In this document: in pieces, positions 46,156-56,306 of the stretch
How the letters are laid out: each line of letters opens with the position of its first letter
Numbering within the stretch: the stretch's first letter is position 1
NCBI GenBank assembly: GCA_002110485.1
Contig: MOWL01000092.1
Span: forward strand, 124,001 to 188,000
Length of the DNA: 64,000 nucleotides
Direction of reading: 5' to 3'
DNA from: Emergomyces orientalis
Lineage: Eukaryota; Ascomycota; Eurotiomycetes; Onygenales; Ajellomycetaceae
Notes under the pieces: generated by a model
What the model saw: the letters and a program-made list of their open reading frames with translations, nothing else
Database searches by the model: none
What the model was told of the DNA's origin: nothing
Program-made: the position numbers and the translations under genes

Positions 46156-48364
46156 TCACCCTTCTGCCTGCACTTGCAGCTCTTCCAAGAGCAAATCAAC
46201 AATCAGAGGTGAATTAAGCTCAACCGCTACGTCCCGTATGATAGAATACCAAACATCCGGATCCAATCGGCGGAGCATCCTAACCCAATCAGTCACTGGG
46301 TTTGAGTCGCCGTCCACATCCCAGTTCCCGCGGTCCACTCCATTCACCAGCAAGAAGTCTTGCAATTTGCGTAAACCATGGTTGAACAGATATTCCTCAG
46401 GATGTGATGGTGAGTCGTCATCTTGATCTTCGCCCATATTGTCATCCCTCTCCTCTGGATGAAGATGTGGTATGTGTTCATCGCCAGGATCCTCCTGTCC
46501 GTTCTCAAAATCGCCATCAGTTGCTTGTCCATTCAACCCAAATATCTCCCTTGCGACATCATATATCCTTGTAGGGTGAGTATTTAATGACGGATCCATT
46601 ATCGGTTCGCTTGGTGGTAGGGGATCGGAGGCTGATATTCGCCCCGCAGCAAAGTAGCGGGGAAGATGCGTAGTGACTGGGGGGATATCTGACAATAGAA
46701 CATGACGAGCGACTCCTAATGTAATCTCAGGGGGCTCCACATACTCCTTGGTTGTCGTAAGAGTGTCTCCTACCTCGACGAGGACAGATATAGCCTCCGG
46801 GGTATTCCAGATATCTTTAGCTCGGGCAATGTAAAGTTCGCAAAACAATTCGTGGGTTTGGTTGGGTGCCTGTACTCCCCATATTCGCTCTGGTATGGGC
46901 TCAATATTCAGTTCTTGTGCCAAACGACAAAAGATCCAAGGGTATCGAGACATTGCTTTCCGGAGCTGTGACCGACATTCTGCTGGTTTACCCTGAAAAA
47001 AATAAGCTAAGGCGAGGGAACATTGAATATTGGGAAATTTCTCCCAGCGGCTACTAAAGAATGGATGGGAGCATAGTTTTATGAAATGGTCGTGTTCTCT
47101 TCCTCTAATAGCTAGAGAATCAATTATCAGATTGATAGAGTATGGGTCGTCCGGATCCAGACTTAGAAGTAGCTTGGCCCACTCGAAAGCGGTTTTCAGA
47201 GTGCCTTTCATTTCCAAGTTCTTGATATATCTCCATCCCGCAAGCCAGAGCTCCCGATTTGCGGCGATGTCGAAGTCTAGTCTGGCTTTCCCTTGTTTTA
47301 TGCGGTTACCGAATGAGGAGTGGACAGAACGACCTATATTGAACAAAGCTCTTTCAAGCAGATCCCCCGAGACGGCATGGTCACCCTGATGCTTCGCAAT
47401 CTCGGAGACTTGTAACAGACTCGAGATATGGTATGCTTGTTGAATTGTAAGTAAAAGTCGCACAGCACTACTACTAGGGTTGGGCATCAATCAACTCACG
47501 ATTATATTGTAGATGGTGTATCATTCTCTCTGGTTCCATTGACTCGACACAAATTTCAAATTGTCTTTGAGCATCTTTGTAGGCTGTGTTATGAACGAGC
47601 TTATATTCTGTTTGGTCAGACGAAAGTTTGTCCACAACTTCCATTCCAAGACCTCCGCTCGTCGCCCGCGGCCATTCATCTTTCGCTTGCATCAAAACAT
47701 TTTTACGCAGTGCGGCGCCCGCAAGATCCTGCCCACGGCTTACGGGATTATAACGTCCGGTCAGTGCCCGTCCAAGATCCACAGGTTGATTTCTGTTTCT
47801 TCGTCCTGTGCCCGTACTTGTGGTTTCGTTGGTATTTTCCAATACCACATTGCCAAACAACCTTTTCATCTCATTTATTGCATTGAGACGCCGCGGGTCA
47901 ATAGCGAAAAGCTTATCAAGTTCCTCCGATAAACGTTCATCCGCGGCATTCCCTCGTGTATCCAGGTTCGCGTCATCAGTTTGCAGCGGACTCTTGGTAG
48001 ACAAGGTTTTCAATGCGTGGTCAATCTCATCCAACCCCGATTCCTCCGCATCGGGGAAAGCTGCGGCTTTGGATTCCGTAGCACCTGTAGCTTTTTTGGT
48101 ACGTTTCTTTTTCTTCTTCCTTTTCTTGGTGTCTGTGGGTTGTGAAGGGGTGGGAGGCTTTTCTGGCATTTGAGCCGGTTCAGGGATTGACGTCTCTGAA
48201 TCGGATCGGTCCTCAGCATCCTGGCTATCTAACAAGTCAAAGGGATTGAACTTCGTCTGAGGCTTTTGAAAATCGTGCAGATCGTCGTCCGCTTCCTCGA
48301 ATGAAGCATTTGCTACTTCTTGTTCTTGCTGCTTTTGCAACTTCCGTAGAGCTCTAGAAGACAT
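46156..48364 (-). CDS. RQC1: RQC1/TCF25 (Nulp1) family protein, ribosome quality control
   Basis: Minus-strand exons 48364-47500 and 47435-46156 encode 714 residues. The junction restores HHLQYNPYHISSLLQVSEIAKHQGD, the best-conserved stretch of the family. The N-terminal part is disordered and charged: MSSRALRKLQKQQEQE, FNPFDLLDSQD, then a lysine-rich run KKRKKKKKRTKK. The helical core includes DLLERALFNIGRS, LWLAGWRYIKNLEMKGT, AFEWAKLLLSLDPDDPY and SRWEKFPNIQCSLALAYF. An acidic linker precedes a helical C-terminus. In yeast Rqc1 associates with Ltn1, Rqc2 and Cdc48 on 60S subunits carrying stalled chains and favours K48 ubiquitin chain formation. This role is known for the family and inferred here. 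Confidence 0.92.
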
Positions 48365-48803
48365 AGTGGCGGGGTGTAGAAGACCTGGTTTCTCAGGTTA
48401 AACGTTGACAGCAGCCGGAGAGAGAAAAAGGGTGATGGCAAGGCATGACCAGTGGAATTTAGCCAGCTCTCATGCGAGTATATAAAACTTCTGGGGCTCG
48501 GATAATCCCAGTATGAACCTATCCGTATGTTGATATCAAAAATCCAACAAAATGATTCACCATATCGGAGGCCCAACTCGGACTAGTCTTAGAGAGCCGC
48601 GCCCTGTATCGCGAGCTTAGTCATGCTCCGCTGCCACTATCTATGCTTAGCGTTGAACCTCGCTCAAAACCCGGCGCAGTCAATCTTCAATCCATAATCA
48701 ACGGGTCTTCTCGTACAGATTAGACTTTGTTAACGAAAGACTATCTTAGGGATAGGCTGCCTGTCCAACATCTTTCCCGCCGTTTCCCATTCCTACGGCT
48801 TCG
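48365..48803. promoter_or_regulatory. Divergent promoter between RQC1 and the PP2C gene
   Basis: 439 bases separate two start codons facing away from each other. I recognise no strong known motif. No gene is seen. Confidence 0.5.
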
Positions 48804-50769
48804 ATGCGTCGAGCAGCCTCCCACGTTTTCCGTGCAGCCCGCTGTCGCCCTCTCCGTAACCTCGGGCGGACCCCTCACGCGCCTTTCACAGCCAACCATG
48901 CAGTAGCGCTGCGGGCTATATCCTCCGCAGGGAAAACCGCTGCTATTACTCCTGCCACACTACAGTCCTCCATGCACTTCCGCAACTTTTCTCTCGCATT
49001 TATTTCGACTCTCGTGGCATCAGGCGCCTGGTACGCCTACAAAGGTAGCCAACAACCAGGTGGGATCACAAACCCGTTTGGCTCGAGCAACAGCTTTATA
49101 TCACCCACTGGAATTCAATCTAGGGGAGTTTCATCGACAACTACTACGGGTATCAGTGCAGAGGAAACTGCCGCAGCTACACGCCGTGCCCTTTTGGTGG
49201 AGAATGATCAATTTTACGCAAGCAATATTGTTGGCAACGGACCTCTCTCAAAAGAAACGGACGATTCCGGAAGGAAAGTGCTAGAGATGTTAACTCCCGA
49301 ACAAGCGACGCAGAAGCTGAGGCGCAATGAAGAGTCTTATTTGGTAGGCCGTGGAAGAGGTGTGGTACGATATGATGTTGTTCAGTTACCTAGTAACGAC
49401 CCTATCGAAGACGACCACGCGGAGAAAATAGTGGAAGTGCTACAATCAGTTGCCGCTTCTGATGATGGTACACCAACCAGTGACTGGATGTTTTGGGGAG
49501 TCTTTGATGGCCATTCGTAAGTTTAATTGCCCAAAACTAACGGTAATTCCGTCACTGACTTTTAATTCAGAGGGTGGACGACATCGGCAAAACTACGGCA
49601 AGCTCTGATATCCTTTGTTGCACGCGAGCTAAATGCGACATATAAGTCTGCCGCCGCAGATCCGTCTAAGACGATTCCCTCACCAGAAGCCGTTGACAAT
49701 GCTATAAGAAATGGCTTCGTTCGGCTCGATCACGAAATAGTCCATGAAAGCGTAAATAAGGTTATGAAATCGAAATCGAAGCGTGTTGCCGCAGAACTCC
49801 TTGCTCCCGCGTTATCCGGGTCATGTGCTCTTCTCGCCTTCTATGATAGCAGATCCAATTTACTACGTGTTGCCTGCACTGGAGATTCGAGAGCAGTACT
49901 TGGACGCAGGGCAGCTAGCGGGAAATGGGTTGCTACTCCACTTTCAGAGGATCAAACCGGCTCAACTGAATCAGAAATTGAACGGCTGCACCGGGAGCAT
50001 CCCGGAGAGCCCAACGTTGTTCGAAACGGTAGGATCTTAGGTAACCTTGAGCCTAGCCGGGCCTTTGGCGACGCATTCTACAAGTGGACACGAGAAACCC
50101 AGGATAAAATCAAACGCCACTTTTTTGGAAGGACACCTCATCAACTTTTGAAGACTCCACCCTATGTTACAGCGGAGCCTATCATCACCACGACACCGGT
50201 TGAACCTCGCAACGGCGACTTCGTTGTCTTGGCTACGGATGGTCTGTGGGAGATGCTCAGCAACGAAGAAGTTGTCGGGCTTGTTGGGCAATGGGTAGAA
50301 CACCAACGGTCTCTTGCTCAAGGTACGGACGGGCGTGCCAAGGGTTGGTTACAAAGCTGGTTCCGCTCCGAGTCGAATTTACCTGTGGAGAATCTTAGCA
50401 CGGGTAATTCGAGTGGGCAGCGCCTCCCCATCCGCCAGCAGCAATATAATATTTCCGCCACTAGCAACAGATTTGTGGTTGAGGATAAAAACGCAGCTAC
50501 CCATCTGGTCCGCAATGCGCTTGGTGGTAAAGATCAGGATATGGTTTGTGCATTGCTTACGCTTCCTAGCCCATACTCTAGGAGATATCGGTATGTTCAC
50601 CATTTCAGACCCCCTTTTATTAGAATCTCGTCCCCAATTTGCTGACTTCGTCGACAGAGATGATCTCACTGTCGAAGTCATTTTCTTCGGTGAAGGCTCG
50701 GACAGCGGAGATGTGATGTTAAACACCGAAGCTAGCGCTACCGCAACTGAAGCGAAACCCAAGCTCTAG
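48804..50769 (+). CDS. Mitochondrial PP2C-family Ser/Thr phosphatase (Ptc5-like, pyruvate dehydrogenase phosphatase)
   Basis: Exons 48804-49516, 49571-50590 and 50658-50769 encode 614 residues. The N-terminus is arginine/alanine-rich without acids (MRRAASHVFRAARCRPLRNL), a mitochondrial presequence. It is followed by one hydrophobic helix near residues 63-75 (FSLAFISTLVASGAWYAY), suggesting anchoring in the inner membrane. PP2C motifs follow in order: EDDHAEK, WMFWGVFDGHSGW (metal-binding DG, split by intron 1), SGSCALLAFYD, ACTGDSRAVLG, EPSRAFGDAFYKW, FVVLATDGLWEML, and RDDLTVEVIFF, restored by intron 2. An insertion of about 80 residues of low conservation lies between DGLWEML and the last motif. 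Yeast Ptc5 dephosphorylates the E1 alpha subunit of pyruvate dehydrogenase. The exact substrate here is inferred. Confidence 0.9.
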
Positions 50770-51691
50770 AATATCTAGCTCAATTGCTTTAGGAGTACGG
50801 TTTGCGCTGTTGCACTTTACTGTTCCCTTCCTATTTAACTGCTATCAGAGGAAGAGGTGACCTTCCCCATGTTTCGTTACCTAGTTGCTTGAAAGGCGTT
50901 ACTGATAGACGGATACCAGAAGGCTGATGTTTATTGTTTGCTCTAAGCTCTATTGATTTGATAATTTTGTCCCGGAATTTTGGGCGTCTTTCTCATCTAC
51001 TCCTCGTATGGCCTGATCCCTACAACTTTTCCTATTTCTGTCTTCGTTTCGGCTATAATTGCCAGCCATACAATTGCTTTGATTGTTGTGCTTGTTGAGA
51101 GAATTTCCTGACTGATTTCTCGATATCTCTATACGGTAGACCTTCGATTCTTTTTTGCTTCTGTTTTATTTGTTCTTCCGCTTATTACCCGCCTTCATGC
51201 TAGGGAACTAAATTAAATTACCGATACTTCTGGGAAGGAGATGGTAGAAGGTCCACGGAAGCAAGATATGTGAATAATATAACTGACAAGATCTCGGCCC
51301 ATCCAGCTAGGTATTCGGGTATTATTCTGTCGCTCAAATTAAAACAATTCTATGTAGGTTGCCCGGTATACAAAAAGATATCTCAAATTAATGCGCCAAT
51401 GCTCATGCCTAAATCTTCTTCCCATTTTGCGTACTAATACATGAAACACATGGTCCTGATTTTATCATTCGTAGGAACGAATGTTCCAATGAGGCGGGCT
51501 TCTTCCTCTGGCCTGCGTAAACACCGCAAACCATTTTTGTATTCAGATATTTCTATTCCCGCCAGCCCTCTTATTTTATTGCTATGCTCCCTACGCGGGC
51601 CTATCTCGGGTGTATAAAATAACGGTTGCCGTGTTTCCAGACCTTGATGCCCCAAAATATGGCCCGTTTCTGTAGATATTTTTCTCGCAAA
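50770..51691. other. Convergent 3' region of the PP2C and COX18 genes
   Basis: Sequence is AT-rich and no open frame exceeds about 75 codons. Two 3' UTRs are expected. Confidence 0.6.
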
Positions 51692-52804
51692 TCACCACAT
51701 CATCCCAAGTCGAGGAACCCTTCGAATCTCTTGAGTGCCTGGCTTCCGTTCATACATAAATCTCACAATTGTCCTTTTATGGCAAGCTTTTGGCACAATC
51801 GGAGTCGGCATGTACTTTTTCAAGAGCTGAGACTGGACAATTGCAACGCAGGTCGTGGATAGCCAGTAGATATCAAGCGCTGCGGGGGCCTCTGAATACA
51901 TTAGAGCCGGCGCAATCCAGATAGACATTGCTTGGAAAATGCGCTGGATAGCCCAAGAGTATATGCCTTGCAAGTTGCCTTGTGATACCAAGATGGGAAT
52001 ATCTTGCATCTTGCTAACCTTGGAGCCCCAGGTGATGTGGGTGAACATCAAAACCGAAATAGCAACTGGAAGCACGCCTAAGGGGTCTGCGGCCACAAGG
52101 TCAGGAAACCATAGTGCTCCCTCAGTAGACAGAGAGGATTCCACGGGTATTTGAGCCTTGACAGCATCCGGATTAAACCACTGTTGCAGAATGGCGAGGA
52201 GACCAGGTTGCCAACCACTCATTGACCGGATACTTTCCATAAAAGCGAGCCAAAAGGGAAGCTGTAATATCGGAGCGAAGGGGGCGAATGAAGCCAAACG
52301 AAGGCGATGTCGCTTAAACAAGCCCTTTTGAAACTGTGCTACAGCCAGTGCACTCTGACGGCTCACAAACTGTGGTGGTAGAAACCGGTTTTCTTTGGCA
52401 GCTGCATCCATAATACTCTTCCTCTTCATACGGGTGTATGCAAGGATCGCGGGGTTTGCAAGCACTTTTTTGTTTCGCTGCGAGGTTGACCACATGAGAA
52501 AGGGCAGCCCGAACGCTACCCGTGCTGCAATAGCCGTGAGCGGGATAGAAGCCACCCAGGGAAGGCCGCTGTAGGTATGGACTATTTGTAGAAGATCGTG
52601 GGCACACTCAATGGATGTAGAAACCACCTGGGTAGGTCGTGACGGGTGGAAATTTCGTCTCTGATGAGCAGTAGCGTGCTGCCCTGCGGCACAATGCTGA
52701 GCCGGACATGATACTCGAAGGGGGTGTCCATTCAGCCCACGGCAGGTAGCCCGCAAAGCACTGAAGTATAGCCTGTACCCGGGGGTTGACATCATGCTAT
52801 TCAC
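51692..52804 (-). CDS. COX18: Cox18, mitochondrial inner membrane insertase (YidC/Oxa1 superfamily)
   Basis: Cox18 translocates the C-terminal domain of cytochrome c oxidase subunit 2 across the inner membrane. The frame is intronless, 370 codons, on the minus strand. A basic, histidine/arginine-rich presequence ends near RRNFHPSRPTQ. The YidC/Oxa1 core follows, with TYSGLPWVASIPLTAIAARV as helix 1, then a charged matrix loop (YTRMKRKSIMDAAAKENRF). Helix 2 is in FAPILQLPFWLAFMESIRSM. The paired helices 3 and 4-5 include DPLGVLPVAISVLMFTHITW and IFQAMSIWIAPALMYSEAPAALDIYWLST. The C-terminus is short and basic, lacking the long ribosome-binding tail of Oxa1. This supports Cox18 over Oxa1. The frame starts MNSMM, so any of three methionines could initiate. 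Confidence 0.9.
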   Translation of the reverse strand: MNSMMSTPGYRLYFSALRATCRGLNGHPLRVSCPAQHCAAGQHATAHQRRNFHPSRPTQVVSTSIECAHDLLQIVHTYSGLPWVASIPLTAIAARVAFGLPFLMWSTSQRNKKVLANPAILAYTRMKRKSIMDAAAKENRFLPPQFVSRQSALAVAQFQKGLFKRHRLRLASFAPFAPILQLPFWLAFMESIRSMSGWQPGLLAILQQWFNPDAVKAQIPVESSLSTEGALWFPDLVAADPLGVLPVAISVLMFTHITWGSKVSKMQDIPILVSQGNLQGIYSWAIQRIFQAMSIWIAPALMYSEAPAALDIYWLSTTCVAIVQSQLLKKYMPTPIVPKACHKRTIVRFMYERKPGTQEIRRVPRLGMMW

Positions 52805-53166
52805 CGCTCAACTGCTGGATTATGAAGTATCTACATAACCCATCCGATTAACAATGGCAGAAAGAAGTAGTATGACACAATGGATGAGTGAGAAGCATAA
52901 TACAAGCATCGTTTGAAGCTGAACTCGGCGAACAAAAAGACTTGGCCGGAAACGGAGAAACTACATCGCCGGTATCTAATCGCCACGTGACGTCTCGGCC
53001 TTGGTTGCCTTGAGTAACTTTTTTAGTTTCAAACGTCATTCCGCCGTTCTTGGTAGCCATATTATTATTATCATCTCCTGGAGGTATCTCGAAAGACATG
53101 CAAAGCCACTGCTTTCTCAACTATGAACTGTCCGCGTCCACTATACTTCTCCGTTAATTTCATGCC
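52805..53166. promoter_or_regulatory. Divergent COX18-ALG11 promoter with overlapping E-box and CRE-like site
   Basis: 362 bases separate the two start codons, which face away from each other. At 52984-52994 CACGTGACGTC fuses a CACGTG E-box with a TGACGTC CRE/ATF-like site, roughly midway between the genes. Confidence 0.5.
52984..52994. promoter_or_regulatory. Fused CACGTG E-box and TGACGTC CRE-like site
   Basis: Two bZIP/bHLH-type consensus sites overlap in the COX18-ALG11 divergent promoter. Function is inferred from consensus only. Confidence 0.35.
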
Positions 53167-54972
53167 ATGATGTTGTCATCCGCCTCATCTATTGCTACGC
53201 TTGTGACACTGCTCGCCCTCTTTCTCATTGCTCCGCGATTGGCAGCGTTTGTCTTCCGCGTTGTATTCAGGTTGATTGGGTGGCTCGTTGCCAGGAAATA
53301 TCAGTGGAGGCGGGACCTTATACGTGCCCGGATAAGGTTAGAGGAAGAGGAGTATCAATCAAGAAAAGCTAAATATGCGAAGCAGGAAGATGAGGATTGG
53401 GAAAAAGTCGAGACAAGCGGGGTTGGAATCGGTACAAATGGGAATGCTGCAGAGGACGATTGGGAAGGCATGATAGGATTTTTTCATCCATTCTGGTAAG
53501 TAAAAAGAATGTAAAGACTGCAATTGTTGTTCCTGGTGCAAGTCGACTGATCTAATGTTCCACAGTAATGCTGGTGGAGGAGGCGAACGTGTCCTTTGGG
53601 CGGCAGTAAGAGCAACGCAGAAACGCTGGCCAAGAACTATATGTGCAATCTACACAGGCGATAATGACCTAGATAAGTCCACGATGCTTGAAAGGATCGA
53701 GGTGCGTCGGCTCTTTGTTCTTTAAAACATGCCGAATATGATCGTTAGCTAAATTGTAAATCGTAGAACCGTTTCAATATCCGCCTCTACCCTCCCACGG
53801 TCGTATTTCTATATCTTTCAACCCGCAAATATGTCCTCAGCAGCGTATATCCGCACTTCACTCTCCTTGGCCAATCCATGGGCTCCTTGGTCCTTGGATA
53901 CGACGCATTCACTCTCCTAATTCCCGACATCTTTATCGACACAATGGGTTATTCCTTCGTCCTTGGGTTCTGCCATTTCCTCTTCCCCTCGATTCCGACT
54001 GGAGCGTACGTCCACTACCCTACCATATCGACAGACATGCTTGACTCCCTTGATGATACCTCAGGCGCAAAGGGTTTGAACGCCGGTGCAGGGACCGGCT
54101 GGAAAGGGTACGCTAAGCGACAATACTGGCACGCATTCGCAAAACTCTACGGCTGGGTCGGTGGTACAATCGATGTAGTCATGTGCAACTCATCCTGGAC
54201 ATCCGCACATATAAACTCTCTCTGGCTCCCCTCGCGGAAAAAACGACGAGAATTCCAAGAGCCCACGGTCGTCTTCCCCCCGGTCGCTGTCTCAGAACTA
54301 GAATCAATCGAAATAGACCTCTCCCACGAGCGAGAATCACGCGAACCAATAATCCTCTACATCGCCCAATTCCGGCCAGAAAAGAACCATGCCCTAATCC
54401 TTCGCGCCTTCGCGCGCTTCCTCAACGAATTTAAAAAGACTCATAAATCCCCACTCAAACAACCCCCGCAACTAATCCTTATCGGCTCCGTCCGTCACTC
54501 CAGCGCGGACGAAACCCACATCTACAATCTCCGCCTCCTCGCCCACGAGCTCAAAATCCGCGACAACACCACCTTCCTCTGCGACGCCAGTTGGCCCACA
54601 ATCCTCGCCCATCTCCGCCGCGCCTCCATCGGCGTCAACGCCATGTGGAACGAGCACTTCGGCATCGGCGTGGTTGAGTACCAGGCGGCAGGCCTGATAA
54701 GTGTCGTACATGACTCCGGCGGACCCCGGCAGGATATCGTCGTTGATTTGGGGGAGGGCGGGACGGGGTTCCGGGCTACGACGGAGATGGAATTTGCGGC
54801 GGCGTTTGAGGCTGCGTTGGCACTTCCGGAGGAGGAGAGAGTGGCGATGAGGTTGCGGGCGAGGGAGTCGTCGAGGAGGTTTACGGATGAGATGTTTGCG
54901 GAAAGGTGGGTGGGGGAGATGGGGAAGCTGGTTGGGTTGCAGAGGGAGAGAAGGGGAAGGGAGAAAATGTAG
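53167..54972 (+). CDS. ALG11: ALG11, GDP-Man:Man3GlcNAc2-PP-dolichol alpha-1,2-mannosyltransferase
   Basis: Alg11 adds the fourth and fifth mannoses to the lipid-linked oligosaccharide on the cytosolic face of the endoplasmic reticulum. Exons 53167-53495, 53566-53701 and 53767-54972 encode 556 residues. An N-terminal membrane helix spans about residues 8-35 (TLVTLLALFLIAPRLAAFVF). The GT4 start motif FHPFCNAGGGGERVLW crosses intron 1. ALG11 landmarks follow: DTMGYSFVLGFCHFLFP, GAYVHYPTISTDML, VMCNSSWTSAHI, YIAQFRPEKNHALIL, then the GT4 donor-binding NEHFGIGVVEYQAAGLISVVHDSGGP. A charged arginine-rich tail ends the protein. ATG 53167 begins an MM pair. Identification is secure. Confidence 0.95.
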
Positions 54973-55406
54973 AACCATGGTGGATAGATAGGGTGTAGAT
55001 TGGTTTGGTTCTTTACCTCTTATTGGGACGGGTCGCCTGAGGAAAAGAAAGGAGCTTGCCGGATTGCAGAGCTTTCAAAAAACCTCATAGAGATGTATGC
55101 TCTCTATATTCCCCGTATATATATTCTATCAAGCGCTATCTACGAATTGTTTACTATAGACCATATTCATTGAAATTTAATTTCCACATCGCCATACTAT
55201 GAAGTCATGACATGTATTTTACAAACTAAGCCCCCACCTCAAAATCTACAAATTTATGCCCTATCGCTGTTGAAATGCAAAAATTCTCCAAGATACCTAC
55301 TATCTAAATCCTATCACTTTTCCCAATATCAAAAAAAAAAAAAAAATAACTACCTATATAGCCAAAATCCCTCTCCTAAAGTTCACTCATAGAAAAAGGC
55401 TAAAAT

Positions 55407-55868
55407 TTAAAGGGGAAAAAAAGAAGACGAAGAAGAGAGCAAAGGAAAGGGAGGATCGAAGTCGGTGATATTGATTGGGTATTTAATAAACAGTAAATAA
55501 ACTAATCCGATGAAAACCGCAAAGACGGGGAGAAGCAAATATATATGTGTGTGTTGTATATAAAGAACATAAAAAACAAGCAGTGAAATAAAGGAAATAG
55601 ATATAGCCGCCAATTTACGAATAAACGAAGATATTCCGAGAATCGGGGGGTGGGGGAGAAAGAGGATATAATGGAAGAGAATAGGAGTGAGCATTAGAGA
55701 AAAGGCGTAGGGAAGAGTTAAGAAATAAACCCAGAGAATTGCCGCTAGTAACCAAGGATGGGGGGAAGCAGTATTGTACTTATATACATGTATATAATAA
55801 TTAAGCAGAAACACGGCGAGAAGGTTGAAATTTATTGAAATAGGGCTATCTCGAGAGGAAGGGTACAA
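55407..55868 (-). CDS. Doubtful hydrophobic open frame of 153 codons
   Basis: The minus-strand translation contains four or five hydrophobic stretches long enough to span a membrane (for example FNLLAVFLLNYYIHVY and LLLPVFAVFIGLVYLLF), with charged residues mostly between them. No family is recognised. AT-rich antisense sequence yields such phenylalanine/leucine/isoleucine/tyrosine-rich translations by chance, and it starts next to a poly-A run. I consider an artefact more likely, but a small lineage-specific membrane protein cannot be excluded. Confidence 0.2.
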   Translation of the reverse strand: MYPSSRDSPISINFNLLAVFLLNYYIHVYKYNTASPHPWLLAAILWVYFLTLPYAFSLMLTPILFHYILFLPHPPILGISSFIRKLAAISISFISLLVFYVLYIQHTHIYLLLPVFAVFIGLVYLLFIKYPINITDFDPPFPLLSSSSSFFPL

Positions 55869-55875
55869 AGGGATG

Positions 55876-55899
55876 AAAAAAAAAAAAAAAAAAAAAAAA
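55876..55899 (+). repeat. Poly-A run (A24)
   Basis: Twenty-four uninterrupted A in non-coding sequence, read as T24 on the minus strand. Confidence 0.9.
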
Positions 55900-56306
55900 C
55901 TAAATTAAAAAAAACGGGTTTGGGGCAGGGGTCGCGTGAGAAAGCAAAAGGATAAAACGAACTTGCGCAAATAAAAACCAGAATTACCAGCAATAATCAG
56001 ATATATATAATAATAACCTTCCGCTTTACCTAGAGCCCCCTAGGTTGATGATGTCAAAACAATATCCAACTCGTTTTCATGTTCCTCATATCCTGTAGCA
56101 AAAGGAGAGAAAACAACGACGAAAAAGAAATGAAAAAGAGGGGAGAACAAGGAAAGCAAGGAAGAACAAGGAAATTAGCGGTGAAAGAAAATAACAGCAA
56201 TAATAATGATGAAAGCGGCCGTAAAGGGTATTCGTCCCGAACAAAATAAAATGAAGAGAGAAGAAAGAAAGAGAGAAGAAAAAATTAAATGGCACAATAA
56301 ATAGTG

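Larger units (their letters stand above)
54973..56306. other. AT-rich convergent spacer between ALG11 and CRZ1
   Basis: The spacer is strongly AT-rich, with A15 near 55330, A24 at 55876-55899, and A/G-rich sequence from 56080 to 56290. A hydrophobic 153-codon minus-strand frame is listed separately. No other gene is seen. Confidence 0.55.
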
